Assembly: GCA_965153455.1 (NCBI GenBank)
Contig: OZ234496.1
Coordinates: 20,762,304-20,826,303, forward strand
Length of the DNA: 64,000 bases
Direction: 5' to 3'
Source: Sphagnum compactum
Lineage: Eukaryota > Bryophyta > Sphagnopsida > Sphagnales
Shown here: piece by piece, positions 50,013 through 60,539 of the stretch
Layout: every line of letters begins with the position of its first letter
How positions within the stretch are numbered: the first letter of the stretch is position 1
Notes under the pieces: generated by a model
What the model saw: only the letters and a program-made list of their open reading frames with translations
Database searches by the model: none
Told to the model about the DNA's origin: nothing
Position numbers and translations under genes: made by a program

Positions 50013-50620
50013 CAGTAAACTTTCTCTAAACTAATACTGTGTAAACTAATATTCTCTCTAAACTAATATGCGGGCACAGGCCCATGGCGGGTCTCGTACT
50101 TAATCTAATAATTCTTCATAAATTGATATTCAATATTTTTTTCTGGTCCCATAGCATTTTATAAACTAATACATCATACATATGACACCAAAAAAGCGAT
50201 GAAATCAGAGGAAACATCTTCGAAAGTACAGAGCTAGATGCGCTGGAAGAAGCTATCAATATTCCTCTGTACCAATTGCTTTGTCCTGATCATACTCACA
50301 CTGTCCTTCATCTTCTGTGTGAGGCGACAACGAATGAAATACTCGAGTCGTCTTGCTGCATCCAAAACCTCTCCAGCATCTTCATTAGTTTTTAAATACC
50401 TTTGCCTAGCTTCTTTGATCCTCAACCAAGCTCCACAAGGTTCTGTTACCTTCCCCAATGATCCATGACTTTCTACTAACCTCCATGACCTTCCATGCTG
50501 CTCTTGCAGGTTCCGGAATGATTTTTGTTAACCCCCATATAATTTGTGTAAACTAATATCCTCCATAAACTAATATCTTCCGGCCGATCCCAAGAATATT
50601 AGTTTAGAGAGAGTTTACTG
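50013..50620. mobile_element. pogo-like (Tc1/mariner superfamily) element, 608 bp
   Basis: Terminal inverted repeats begin CAGTAAACT.TCTCTAAACT at the left (50013) and end as the reverse complement at 50620. Both ends are flanked by TA (50011-50012 and 50621-50622), the target duplication of this superfamily. As recalled, plant pogo/Lemi1/Emigrant elements have a similar CAGTA...CTCT.TAAA.TAATA end. Sub-terminal 'AAACTAATAT' phrases are repeated. The interior carries a transposase C-terminal fragment, so this is an internally deleted copy. Confidence 0.8.
50234..50458 (-). pseudogene. pogo-type transposase C-terminal remnant
   Basis: A 74-codon open frame lies inside the pogo-like element, antisense to the chosen strand. 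It ends in 'RRLEYFIRCRLTQKMKDSV' and 'QRNIDSFFQRI'. A short basic/aromatic tail ending in a 'SFF' motif is what I recall of Tigger/jerky-like transposase C-termini, but the catalytic DDE core and DNA-binding domain are absent. Identification rests mainly on its position between pogo-type ends. Confidence 0.45.
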
Positions 50621-50622
50621 TA

Positions 50623-53600
50623 TGTGGATTATGAACGTAAAATTTTGGGTAATGAATATGGGATAAACCCTCACGAAATTGAGAACAGCTTGAGGAACAC
50701 ATGGGAACTTTGGGAACACACTAAGAACATCATTAGGAGCCTGGTGAGAACACACTGGGTTGAACATGAGTATGGGATAAACACCAAATGCTCTGGTATT
50801 TTGTCAAGTTCACTTTTCCTCTTTGCCAACTCCACATTGGCAAAATGCAAAGTTGACATAGCCCAATTCTCAAGTTGAAATTGTCAGGTCTGCATTCCCA
50901 AGTTGACAACTCCACATTGCTATTTGCCAAATCTTCAAGTTCACTTCACCTGCCAACTGCCTGAATGATTTTTTTTTCAGTCTGCCCAAACTTTTTCCCC
51001 AGAAAATTAGATTGCCCCCTCTTTTTTTTTTCTTTTTTTTTTCACAAATTTCCTAGGGCTGCCCCCTCTGGCCTTTCTTTCCTTCTCCCTATTTGTCATT
51101 TTTTTTACTTATGGGTCTTTGAAGCTTGGGAAGAGTCCTTTCAAAAATTCAAACCACCAAATAATTTTTAAAAAAAAACACATTGAGAGCAAATTGAAAG
51201 GTTGTCCATTCTTTTGTGAGTGATTTGGATTTGAAGCCATCCTAATGGGATGGAAGTCCATCCATGAAAAACTCATGAAATTTCAGGATGAAATAAAGTT
51301 CATTCAAGAAATATGAATTATATAATATTATTTCATCCATGAAGTGTAGACATAGCAAGTGAAGGAATTCATCTTTTTCACAAGAAGATCTCCATCCCTT
51401 TTTAAGATAAACAAGGATGTTCTTATGAAAGGGTTGCCATTTATATGAAGTGGGATCAAGAATCCTTAAATTTTCAGCTGTTCTGCAACTTTCGAGAAAA
51501 AAGTTGAAATGTTCCTAGCAAATTAACTATCAATGAAGATAACAAATGTCAACATTGGTTGGATTCTCCTTCATTGTAGAATTCCCTGGGATAGCTTGAG
51601 TCCACACATAAGTACATCCAAACTCTCGATTGCAACCATAGGACCTACACAACACATTAGTGGTTTTTTTTTTCCCAACAATCTCTTTGACAAACAAATT
51701 GAAGAAATTTTCATTCTTCTAGTGTAAATTCGACTAGTATCGATTTTCTTTTTGAAAAAAATTGTGAAACTTTCAGTATCAAAAAATTGAATAAAAACCT
51801 ACAACACATACGACAATTTAAAAATTGTAATTGTAGGCACTATTGATATTTCTACCCTATTTGTGTAAAAATCCAAGATGTTTATCTTTGTCACCATTAA
51901 TGGTTCAATGTGATTCCAGTTTTTAAATATTCACACAATCTTTGTGAGGTCTAGTAACCATTATATCAAATGGAAAAGAAATACCATCATCAATGGAAAG
52001 GAAAAGGAAAACATGAGGGCAAACTTTACACTACTAGTCCACTACTTCCTCCGTCATGTCCAATAGAAGACTAGAGTGAATTCATTCCATTTATGCTGCT
52101 TTTGTATCTCTAGTTATGCACGTTGTGAATTTGATGTCTTGAACTTGACATATTACAATTTATTGGGTGTTCAAAGTTCAAATGACCACCCATGTCTAAG
52201 AACATCTCCACCTCCACCTCTTCTTTGGTGGGCCTCTAGCAACATTTATCGCGTTCAACAAAGAGCGTTAATGAATTCCCTATCCCAAGTGCCCACACAT
52301 AAACATGAAAAATCAAACAATAAAAATTGAGAGACTATGTAAATGCCACCACTTGTGACCAATCATTGTGACCGACCAATGGGAAAAAAAATAAAATTAC
52401 CCTTTCAGAGATCATTGTGCTTTGTGAAAATTTATAGACCCAAACTCAATTTCACTCTTTTTACAGGTTTTATTTCAACCAAAATAGTGTGTATAGGACA
52501 ATATATTCCCAGTGGTAGAAATTTGCTAAAGACTCACATAACATGCAAATGTTAGTAATTAGGATCACATCTTTTGTCTTGCTAAAAATGTGTTTGTGAA
52601 GACCATCCGTTCAAGTAGAGATGAAAATGTTGCTTTTAAAAACAAGATAATAGTTTTGGTAAAAGGAACCTCACAAAAGTGGTTAGTAATTGGAAGTAAT
52701 TTTGCAATTTCCTGAATTAAACTTGGAACACAATTGTAACGGCATTTCAACCATGTCTAAACTACCCATAACCATAAATGGAAATTAAAGACGAAAAACA
52801 AGGAATTTTTTTTTGAGAGAGTGAAAATTTAGGTGCTTAATGATCCCAAATGCCAATTTATCTTCTTATTGGTATTTGAAATAAGAAATTGAAAATTTCA
52901 ATTGAATTTTATTGATTTAAAAAAGTTTACATGTAATAGTGACAGATTTATTTCAGGAATTGGGTGTTGTGATGCATTTCATCCTTGATCCCATGCATCA
53001 TACCATTAGCATGAACATAGAATTTATATTCTCAAGAATGACTTAAAATATATTGTCCTTGTAAATGCCATTGTATTTTTTTGGTGATGAAGTAGTGTTT
53101 GGCAAGAATTTTCTTTCTAAAATTGAACTAAATTTTCTACTTACACTACAAAAACAAAAAATAAAAATACAAAATAAAAAAATCCAAATTTTTTGCAATT
53201 TTCATTTCAAAAATATCAACAAAATTTGTCGGAAAAAAAAATCACTTGTCCAATGGGACACTGGGACCCTATCACATTGATGAAATTTTGTAAACCTCAA
53301 GAGGCTCGATATGTCTACAACGGGCCTCTTAAACCTACTTGTTCTGGCGGCCTCATGATCTACAAGGCTTATGATAAGGTTTCTCTCTTGCATGGGTAAT
53401 GTCCTTAGGTGGTGGACATTCCCCATACACGAGGCCAGATTCGGCTACCACCTCATCGTTACATGCTTGCATCACCCATTTTTTTGCCTATTTTTTGGAC
53501 ACCAAACTCACTACTAGAATGCTTAATTCCTAAATTTCAACACAAACCATTCCATATGAATGGATATTATAATCCTAAACTTCACAACAATAAGTTTTTT

Positions 53601-54050
53601 GATTTGTTAATACAAACAATTTTAGAAATCAATTCTTTTACAATCACTTATCTTGAGAAATACAATTATTTCTTGGCAAGACCATGAACCTAAATTTGTT
53701 TAGTGTTACAAAGCTGAGGAAGTAAGTTGGGTGGAGCTCAAAGCATAAATGAAGCATGCACCATAGCCCAAAAATCCCAAGTATAATAGTGACTTTGAAG
53801 ACAAATTATAGGGCAGAAAAAATTTAAAAATGACATAAATAAGAGGCACGATGGCAGCTCTAAATTTCATTAGCTTGGCTTGGTTGTCATTGAGTTTCTC
53901 TTCATTTACAAATAACTTTATTATTTCTCTATGTTTCATTAAATAGTTGGAAAGCCCCCAAAGAGAGTTTAAATTGTATTCATGTTTTCTTTTTCCCCTC
54001 TTTCCATCTCTTCCTTCTCATTGCGTTTTCTTGCAATAAAAATTACCAGG
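50623..54050. other. AT-rich intergenic DNA
   Basis: No gene supportable. Contains a pyrimidine tract (50990-51110), copy C of the dispersed repeat (52203-52450), and a more balanced patch at 53240-53480 whose open frames on both strands (for example 53202-53426 minus) I cannot assign. A minus-strand stretch around 51480-51680 vaguely recalls copia polyprotein but is too broken to call. Confidence 0.5.
52203..52450. repeat. Dispersed repeat family, copy C (weak)
   Basis: Shares 'TGGGCCTCTAGCAACATTTA', 'GCGTTAAT', 'GACCAATCAT' and 'CTCAATTTCACTCTTTTTACAGG' in the same order as copy B. More diverged than copies A and B. Confidence 0.3.
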
Positions 54051-54051
54051 T

Positions 54052-54573
54052 AAAAGAAGAATTATGAAAACTCAAATATTTCACCATGCAAGTTTTGTAC
54101 AGCTTGAAGCAAGCATCCAGAGCTTGGTTAAACAAGTTAGGTTAGCATCTTGTCACAAGTGAATTTTAAACATCCAATGCAAATTTTTCACTAAATGTGA
54201 AAAAGACAAATCGTGGGATTGTAATCATAGTCATTTATGTTGATGACTTGATTATCGCATGAGATAATGATGCAAACATCTTTGATTTGAAGGAGCTTTT
54301 GAAGCAAAAGTTTAAAATGAAAGATTTGGAAGAGTTGCATTATTTCCTCGGCATTGAGGTAATATAGTCCCCTAAAAAAATCCATATCCTCTACAACAAA
54401 CCAAAAATCCTTCAAGATATTATTATAACTCTATATATAACCAATCTCAAGTTTCAACACGATAGCCAAAATAATATCACCTTTCAAATTTCCTCATATA
54501 AAAATAGGATGATTACCTAGGGTCCAAAATCCCTTAAGCTAGCTACTATATACTCTATAATGAATCCAAACAC
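54052..54573 (+). repeat. Duplicated block upstream of the GT14 gene (copy 1)
   Basis: 54052-54090 ('AAAGAAGAA..ATGAAAACTC') and about 54385-54573 ('CCTTCAAGATATTA' to 'CTCTATAATGAATCCAAACAC') match 59391-59618 in the same order and orientation. The copia-derived segment 54095-54367 sits between the two matching halves and is missing from the second copy. Confidence 0.7.
54095..54367 (+). pseudogene. Ty1/copia reverse-transcriptase fragment
   Basis: 'LYSLKQASRAWLNKL' (54095-54139) matches the copia motif LYGLKQAPRAW. After a frame change, 54210-54367 gives 'IVIIVIYVDDLIIA', a stop, then 'DLKELLKQKFKMKDLEELHY' and 'FLGIEV'. This is the YVDDL catalytic motif of reverse transcriptase followed by the characteristic 'K.F.MKDLG.L.YFLGIE' segment. 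Stops and a frameshift make it non-functional. No LTR, gag or integrase is adjacent. Confidence 0.85.
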
Positions 54574-54599
54574 AATATCCTTGACTTGGTAGGCAAAGC

Positions 54600-56167
54600 C
54601 CAAAAGAAAAACCGCTGAGGTTTTTTCACTTAGAAGAACAAGAAGTAGGTGGTAGATAGTTTGCATTCCTAGTCAACGCGACAAGGCACACACAGCACAG
54701 CACAGTAGGGCTGGTGAAAGATTTTCTTGTTGAAGTCCTTCCTGGAAGCGAGAAGCAAGCAACGCCAGCCACGAAGTGGTGGTAACTTCTAGTGTGGTTT
54801 CTGTGTTTTCTTGGTGCAAACAAAATTAAAGTGGCGAACAAATCCGCAACTTGTTGCCAAAATGGCATGGCATGGCATGGCATGGCATGGCGTGGTGTTG
54901 TGTTGCCTCTTCTTCTTCTTCTTCTTCTTCCACAGTTCTTTGATGCTTCCTGGAAGGAATACAGACTGACAGCAAATAGTTTCTGACAGTTTGAGACGCT
55001 GATGCTGCTGCTCCTGCTGCTGCTAGCTGCTGCTGTTGTACATTCTTGACTTCAATTCCTTTATACAGCCGAAGAAGAGAAAGAAAAACCACGGCCAGCT
55101 CCTAGTCGCCACCACGATACGGGATGAGAGAGAATATCGAGTAGAGAGCGGGCCGGAGAGAGATCAGTGATCGAGAGCTATAATAGATCAGCAGCGATTC
55201 AGAAAGGAAGACTTGAGGGGAAAAAAAACGGAAAGAGCTCACTAGGAAGAGTGGAACAATGTTCACATCGATCCATCCATCGAGATTCAATTGAGCTCTA
55301 AATTCAATTCACGCTGCTGCAGCTGCAATTAGCCGGGGTGGGTGTAACCTGTGTGACCTTTGTTACAAGGATGCAGAATATTAATCGCCGCTGACCTAGG
55401 AATCTGATAATATTCTTGATGGGTTGTGCTTGAGATTCGTTTATGTTGAAGTTCTAGATTGGTTTTCAGCAGCCAAGGTCGATCAGACTAGATCAGCTCT
55501 GCTGCAGAATCAGATTATATAAGCCGGAGAGACGGTAATTGCAGCTCGTCTAGACCAGCTCGGGACCTCCTCTTCCTTTTGAGGCTTTTGCTCCGTCGTC
55601 GATATTGAGGAAGTTCGATCTCTAGTGGAGCGAAAGAGAAGACTAGCTCAAGCACACGCTCGATCAATCCCCCCTGATGAGGCTCAAGAACAAGGTGTGC
55701 ATGTTTGCCTGGTGATTGATGATCTTCAGAATATCTAGTTCATTCACGACCTGGTGAAGTGCAGGAGACTGGACTTATCGAGTGTCCAAGCGAGGTAGGT
55801 GAGTTCATGATCACAGCTTCCCCTAGTTCACTCCATCTAAGTTTCCAGAGTCAAGATCTTAATCGAAAAGACATGATCTGCACTCCAGAAACTCACTGCA
55901 ATAGTTCCAGGATTTTCATGAATCTAGTGATCATGTCCTTTGCATGCTTTCTCAAATGTCACAACCGCAGCTTGTGCAGGGCGCTGTCGATCATGCAAAA
56001 CTTGTTGAGCTTTCGTTCCAGCAAGTGCAAAGATCAGTCACGACAAGAGCGGTTTTATAATTACTTCGTGTGTCTTGAATCTACAGGGAGCTCAGAAACT
56101 CGTAACCGAATGAGACAAAGAAGAAGACAAAGGCCAGGGCAGCTTCACAGTAGAAGAAGTCATTACG
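54600..56167 (+). promoter_or_regulatory. 5' flank and probable leader of the GT14 gene
   Basis: Composition changes from AT-rich to balanced and GATC/CAGCTC-rich between 54,600 and 56,170. Microsatellites are present: CATGG pentanucleotides (54863-54893), TTC (54909-54932) and CTG/GCT (about 54999-55037). An ATG-initiated frame at 55807-56205 overlaps the GT14 start in a different phase and could be an inhibitory uORF if the leader extends that far. Leader introns cannot be excluded. Confidence 0.4.
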
Positions 56168-58189
56168 ATGACGGCTCGAAATGCAGTAGCCGTCGACGTC
56201 CTTGAAGAAACTGCATCTTGTGATGCGTCTTTAGGGAAGCAATCTGCATGTACTACTGCAAACTCCAGAACATCAGGCCGCGGTGCAGCAGCTGCTGCTC
56301 CATACTTGCAAGTCAATGTCGGATTCCTGTCAAAAGATGCACGAACTGGACCCTTAATCTACACCATAAACTTCGTGCTCACCTTCCTTCTGTTGGCGAC
56401 TGGATGTGTTCTCGCAGTTCTCACCACTCTTCAAAGCGCCGCCAGCTACTTCCGAATCCCGGCTGCTGCAGGAACGTCATATGATCTAGCCGAGACAAGA
56501 TCTGCATTTTCTCCACCACCTGTAAATCCATTACCGCTGCTGAAAAAGATTAAAACCGGAGAGCTTGAAACCGTAAATATTCCTCAGACTCGACAACAAG
56601 CCAATCTTCAAAACACCTTGAAGAAGATGATCAGTACTCCAGCCGAAGAAGATCCGACTAGAAGAACCAATCCTCAAGAAAAGCCAAAGAATTCTTCTTC
56701 TTCTCTGTCACTGAGGCTCCATGGAGACATGAAATCCAGGAGCTTCTTGTATCATAACATGGAAGATGATGAGCTTCTGCACAAGGCTGCATCAATGCAG
56801 CAGCTCCAAGATCACATCAGCTGCAACCCAGCACTGCAGCAAAATTCTACTATGCAGAAAAACAGTTCCAGAAGACTCCAAGCCAAGATAGCTTTCCTGT
56901 TCTTGACACGGGAAGCTTTGCCTCTGCAAGCTCTTTGGGAGTTGTACTTCAAGGGACATGAGGGGATGTACTCCATTTATGTCCATGCGCATCCAAATTA
57001 CAGCTTCCCCAATGTCTCTTCCTCTTCTGTCTTCTTTGGCCGCAACATCCCAAGCAAGGTGAACAACAAATCTCTCAAGCTAGAATTTTATCTCGTCCTT
57101 CAAGACTTACTTCAAGTCCTCTTGATCTTCTTCTTCTTCTTCTTCGTCTTCTTAAATTGGTCGGGATTTTGCAAGCTTGGCTTAAAATTGTGGATTTTGA
57201 TTTGTGAAGCTGGACTCGAAAAGTTTGCTATCTTGGTTTAAAGTGGAAATTGAATTTGCAAGCTTGATTTGAAGTAGAAATGGGAAATTTGCAAGCTTGG
57301 CTTGAAATGGAGATTGATTTGCAAGCTCCATTGATTTGAAGTGGAAATGCAAATTCACATCAAAACTCCTTACACTTTTTGAAAACTTGATGATTTCAAT
57401 GACTCTAAGAAGAGCATTGTATGTTCAATTGTGAAAGCAAAAGGTTTGCAAATTATGCATCTTGTAAATCTGCTTGAGAAACACTCAATTTTTGTGATTC
57501 TTTGAATTGAATGTTTGCAGGAAGTAGAGTGGGGTGGACTTAGTGTGTTTGATGCGGAAAGGCGACTTCTTGCGAATGCTCTTCTTGATCCAAACAATGA
57601 GAGATTCGTGCTCCTTTCAGAGTCTTGTATACCCATCTCCAATTTCTCTTGGGCATATGAATATATCACCAAATCACAACATAGCTTTGTTGATTGCTAT
57701 GACGATGTTGGTCGAGTTGGAAAAGGAAGATACCTTAAAATTCAACACCCAGGGAGATTGGAGCCTGAAGTTTCCTTGAATGAATGGAGGAAAGGAAGCC
57801 AATGGTTTGAAATGTCGAGAGAGCTAGCAATGATTGTCGTATCCGACACCAAGTATTACCCCAAGTTCAAAGACATCCTTTGTCAACATGAACCTTGTTT
57901 CATTGACGAGCATTACCTTCCATCTGTGCTCAACATATTGAAACCATCAAAGCTAGCAAATCGAACCTTGACATATTTTGTTTTCCCAAAGCGTGGCTAT
58001 GCACCACATCCTATTCAATGGAAGCCTGAAATGATCACCCAAGAATGGATTCAAACATTGAAAGGGCAAAATTGTACATACAACGGACATAGGGAATACA
58101 CTAATTGTCATTTGTTTGCAAGGAAATTCAGCCCAGAGACATTGGAGCCCCTTCTCAAGCTTGCTCCTAATATCTATGGGATAAACTAA
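56168..58189 (+). CDS. GT14 'Branch' (core-2/I-branching-like, DUF266) glycosyltransferase
   Basis: Type II Golgi-type membrane glycosyltransferase of the plant GT14 family related to core-2/I-branching beta-1,6-N-acetylglucosaminyltransferases. The donor and acceptor are not inferable from sequence. Exon 1 (56168-57058) and exon 2 (57521-58189) flank a 462-bp GT/AG intron in phase 0, giving 519 aa. A membrane anchor spans about residues 64-86 ('YTINFVLTFLLLATGCVLAV'), followed by a stem to about 235. The Branch domain (240-519) shows 'KIAFLFLTREALPLQALWEL', 'DAERRLLANALLDPNNERFV' then 'LLSESCIP', 'SFVDCYDD', 'EWRKGSQWFEMSRELA', 'DEHYLPS' and 'CTYNG'...'CHLFARKFSPETLEPLL'. Length and motif order fit the family, so it looks intact. 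The ATG at 56168 gives a plausible N-terminus. Two decayed relatives lie at 43541-44961 and 59708-59887. Confidence 0.9.
57171..57345 (+). repeat. CAAGCTTG minisatellite, intron of GT14 gene into intron 3' half
   Basis: Units of roughly 30 bp with 'TTTGCAAGCTTG' followed by 'GAAGTGGAAAT'-type phrases recur near 57171, 57254, 57291 and 57321. They lie in the intron between 57059 and 57520. The same family of units, inverted, is in the pseudogene intron at 44325-44480, so it predates the duplication. Confidence 0.7.
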
Positions 58190-59390
58190 AAGAACGATTT
58201 TCTCAATTTTTTTTCCAAATGGGTACATGATCAATAAAGCTTCATCGAGCAACTATTCATATTTATTGGTCCTAACAAGAGAGGAAACTTCACATCTGTG
58301 TAACATTTGACAGTAAAATTATGGCTTGAACTTGGAACCAATGTGTGGGTGAAGGCTGAAGAGCTAACTATACTCTTTATGGTGCTTCTTTTGTTGCTAC
58401 GATCATGTCGGAGAACTAAAATTCCTGAGGTAACCTACACACATCCTTCAACCAAATATGCATGTTAGTAGTCAAACCATCAGGCTTGCCCAAGGCTTTT
58501 TTATCTTAGCAGTTGTGGATTTTGGGTTTCCAGAATTTTGATCACCTGAAATTAAGTTTCAGCATTGTTTGCCTCTGCAGCTGAATGGGTTGTTTTCTAC
58601 AACCCAATGTAGCAATGTAGCAATGGTGGTGTTTTTTCCAGTGTTGTGTGGAAATGGCTCCCAACACATTCTTCTTCCTGAAAAGGCCAATGTACAGGAG
58701 AAGGGCTTCTCACATTTAAGTGCCTGGGATGACATCCATAGGCTCAATGGCAAAAAAGGGAAAGATAGACCATTTTCCTACTTAGCGACATGACTTAATG
58801 TCAAATTGGAATATTAATGTAATATGTATCAGAATTATATGTTCTACATTGTAACAGATGAAACCACAAAGTTGACATATATTGTTGCAATGAACCTTAC
58901 AAAACCATGTAATGCCTTGACAACCTAGCATGGACTCTTTGACCATTGTTATCTAGTTCTTAATGATTCAATAGGAAAAATAGATTAGACAACTTTGTGA
59001 ATAAATTCAATGCTGGGAATTTTAAAATGAACTTGTGTGCCATAATTTTCCATTTCATAGTTCCCAAAATCAAGTAGAGCCTGGCTTTTAAAAACAAAAA
59101 AAAATTGCTAACAAAGGGTATGGTACCATATCACATTTCTGCAATTTTGTAGAGTCATGACCGAAAGCTCAATGAAACATGACATGACAACACTATACTA
59201 TTTGAAACTGAAAACCAAATGGGCATTCCACAACATTATTGATTATTTTCCGCTTGCAAGATAATGCCTTTTAATTACACAGCCATCCAAGTACAAGTCC
59301 TTTGTAAACCATGTTCCATTTTTTTGGTTCCAAACAAGGGGTGTGTCACATTGTGGCCTTGCCATTTACATTAAAAAGTATCTTAAGGAA
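58190..59390. other. 3' flank of the GT14 gene and intergenic DNA
   Basis: The 3' untranslated region is expected at the left edge (an AATAAA lies at 58233-58238). The remainder contains no supportable gene; the open frames at 58559-58793 lie on opposite strands of the same stretch and have no family resemblance. Confidence 0.5.
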
Positions 59391-59618
59391 AAAGAAGAAC
59401 TATTGAAACTCAAATATTTACACCATGCAAAAATATAATCTTCAAAAAATCCTCTAAAAGAAACCAAAATCCTTCAAAATATTATAACTTTACAACTAAT
59501 CTCAAGCTTCAACACAAGACAAAATATCAACTTTCAAAAATCCTCATATAAAAATAGACCTATTACCTAGTGGCCAAAATCCATTAAGCTACTATACTCT
59601 ATAATGAATCTGAACACA
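59391..59618 (+). repeat. Duplicated block (copy 2), without the copia insertion
   Basis: Matches 54052-54090 plus 54385-54573 ('CTCAAATATTTACACCATGC', 'CCAAAATCCTTCAAAATATT', 'CTCAAGCTTCAACAC', 'CTATAATGAATC.GAACAC' style). Same orientation, about 5.3 kb apart, with the GT14 gene between the copies. Confidence 0.7.
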
Positions 59619-59707
59619 AATGCCAATTAAATGAAAGATGGCATTTAGCTTTATTTTGGGCGATGCATTCCCATAATAAGGGGCCCTCAAGAACAATGGC
59701 ACTACAT

Positions 59708-59887
59708 CACCACATCCTTTTTAATGGGAACCTGAAATATGGATTCATGAATTGAAGGAAGGTTATAATCGGGTACTTACCATGGACATAGGGAATACAA
59801 TAATTGTCATTTGTTTGCAAGGAAATTCAGCCCATAGATAGTAAAGCCCCTTCTCAAGTTCATTCCTATTGTCTTGGGGATTAGCTA
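59708..59887 (+). pseudogene. GT14 3'-end fragment (third copy)
   Basis: Matches the last 180 bases of GT14 exon 2 in order: 'CACCACATCC', 'TGGACATAGGGAATACAATA', 'ATTGTCATTTGTTTGCAAGG', 'AAATTCAGCCCA', 'GCCCCTTCTCAAG' and 'GGGATTAGCTAAAA'. Substitutions and small indels break the frame. It follows directly after the second duplicated block, so it is probably the 3' remnant of a tandem GT14 duplicate that lost its 5' part. Confidence 0.8.
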
Positions 59888-60324
59888 AAACATTGAGGGT
59901 TAATTTTTTTCACATTAAGTACTGTAGTACCTGAATGGTTTCAACAACAAACAAACTGCTGAATAATTAATTAAATTTCAAATCTTAACTTCGAAAGTTG
60001 ATTTTTTAATTTTGAAATTCTCAGCAGATAATATTTATATAAAATAATAAACTTGATTTTGTTGTTTTTCTGAGACAGTTTAATTGTGTCTACACTATCA
60101 CATTCTTCACTTCTAGAAGTGCCAGGTCTGAAGTTCAAACCCAATAAGTTGAAATACTTCAAATTTTGATTTTATAATAATTATTAAAATTTTGACACAA
60201 GTAATAAATAGTTTTCCAAAATTTCAGCAAAATAAGAAATAATTTAATTTATACATGGATTGGCCCACTAAACCAAAAATTCAGGACAGTGGAATGGTCT
60301 AAAGATAGATCCTTTTTCTTTAAA

Positions 60325-60539
60325 GGTGCATTCACACTTGACGTTAAGGACTCGAGTGTGTGTCGAGTTCCCTAACACCATGCTAGCCATTTAACACTTA
60401 AACCTAGTTATCGTGAGAATTTTATGTTAAGCTAAAATGCACTTAACATTAAACTATAACCCATTTAACGTTGAGTGCCACCCAGGATGCCATCTAGATT
60501 TTCATTTAACACTGACATAATATCAAGTGTGAATGCACC
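60325..60539. mobile_element. MITE, 215 bp, 17-bp terminal inverted repeats
   Basis: GGTGCATTCACACTTGA (60325-60341) is the exact reverse complement of 60523-60539. The interior is non-coding and contains repeated 'TTAAC' and 'TTTAAC' phrases. I cannot define a convincing target-site duplication (flanks TAAA and ATAAG), so the superfamily is open. Confidence 0.7.

Noticed and set aside
51480-51680. Second copia fragment (integrase-like 'VGPM' and 'FVIFID' on the minus strand)
   Set aside because: The spacing between the two phrases is too large, stops interrupt it, and no catalytic residues are recognisable.
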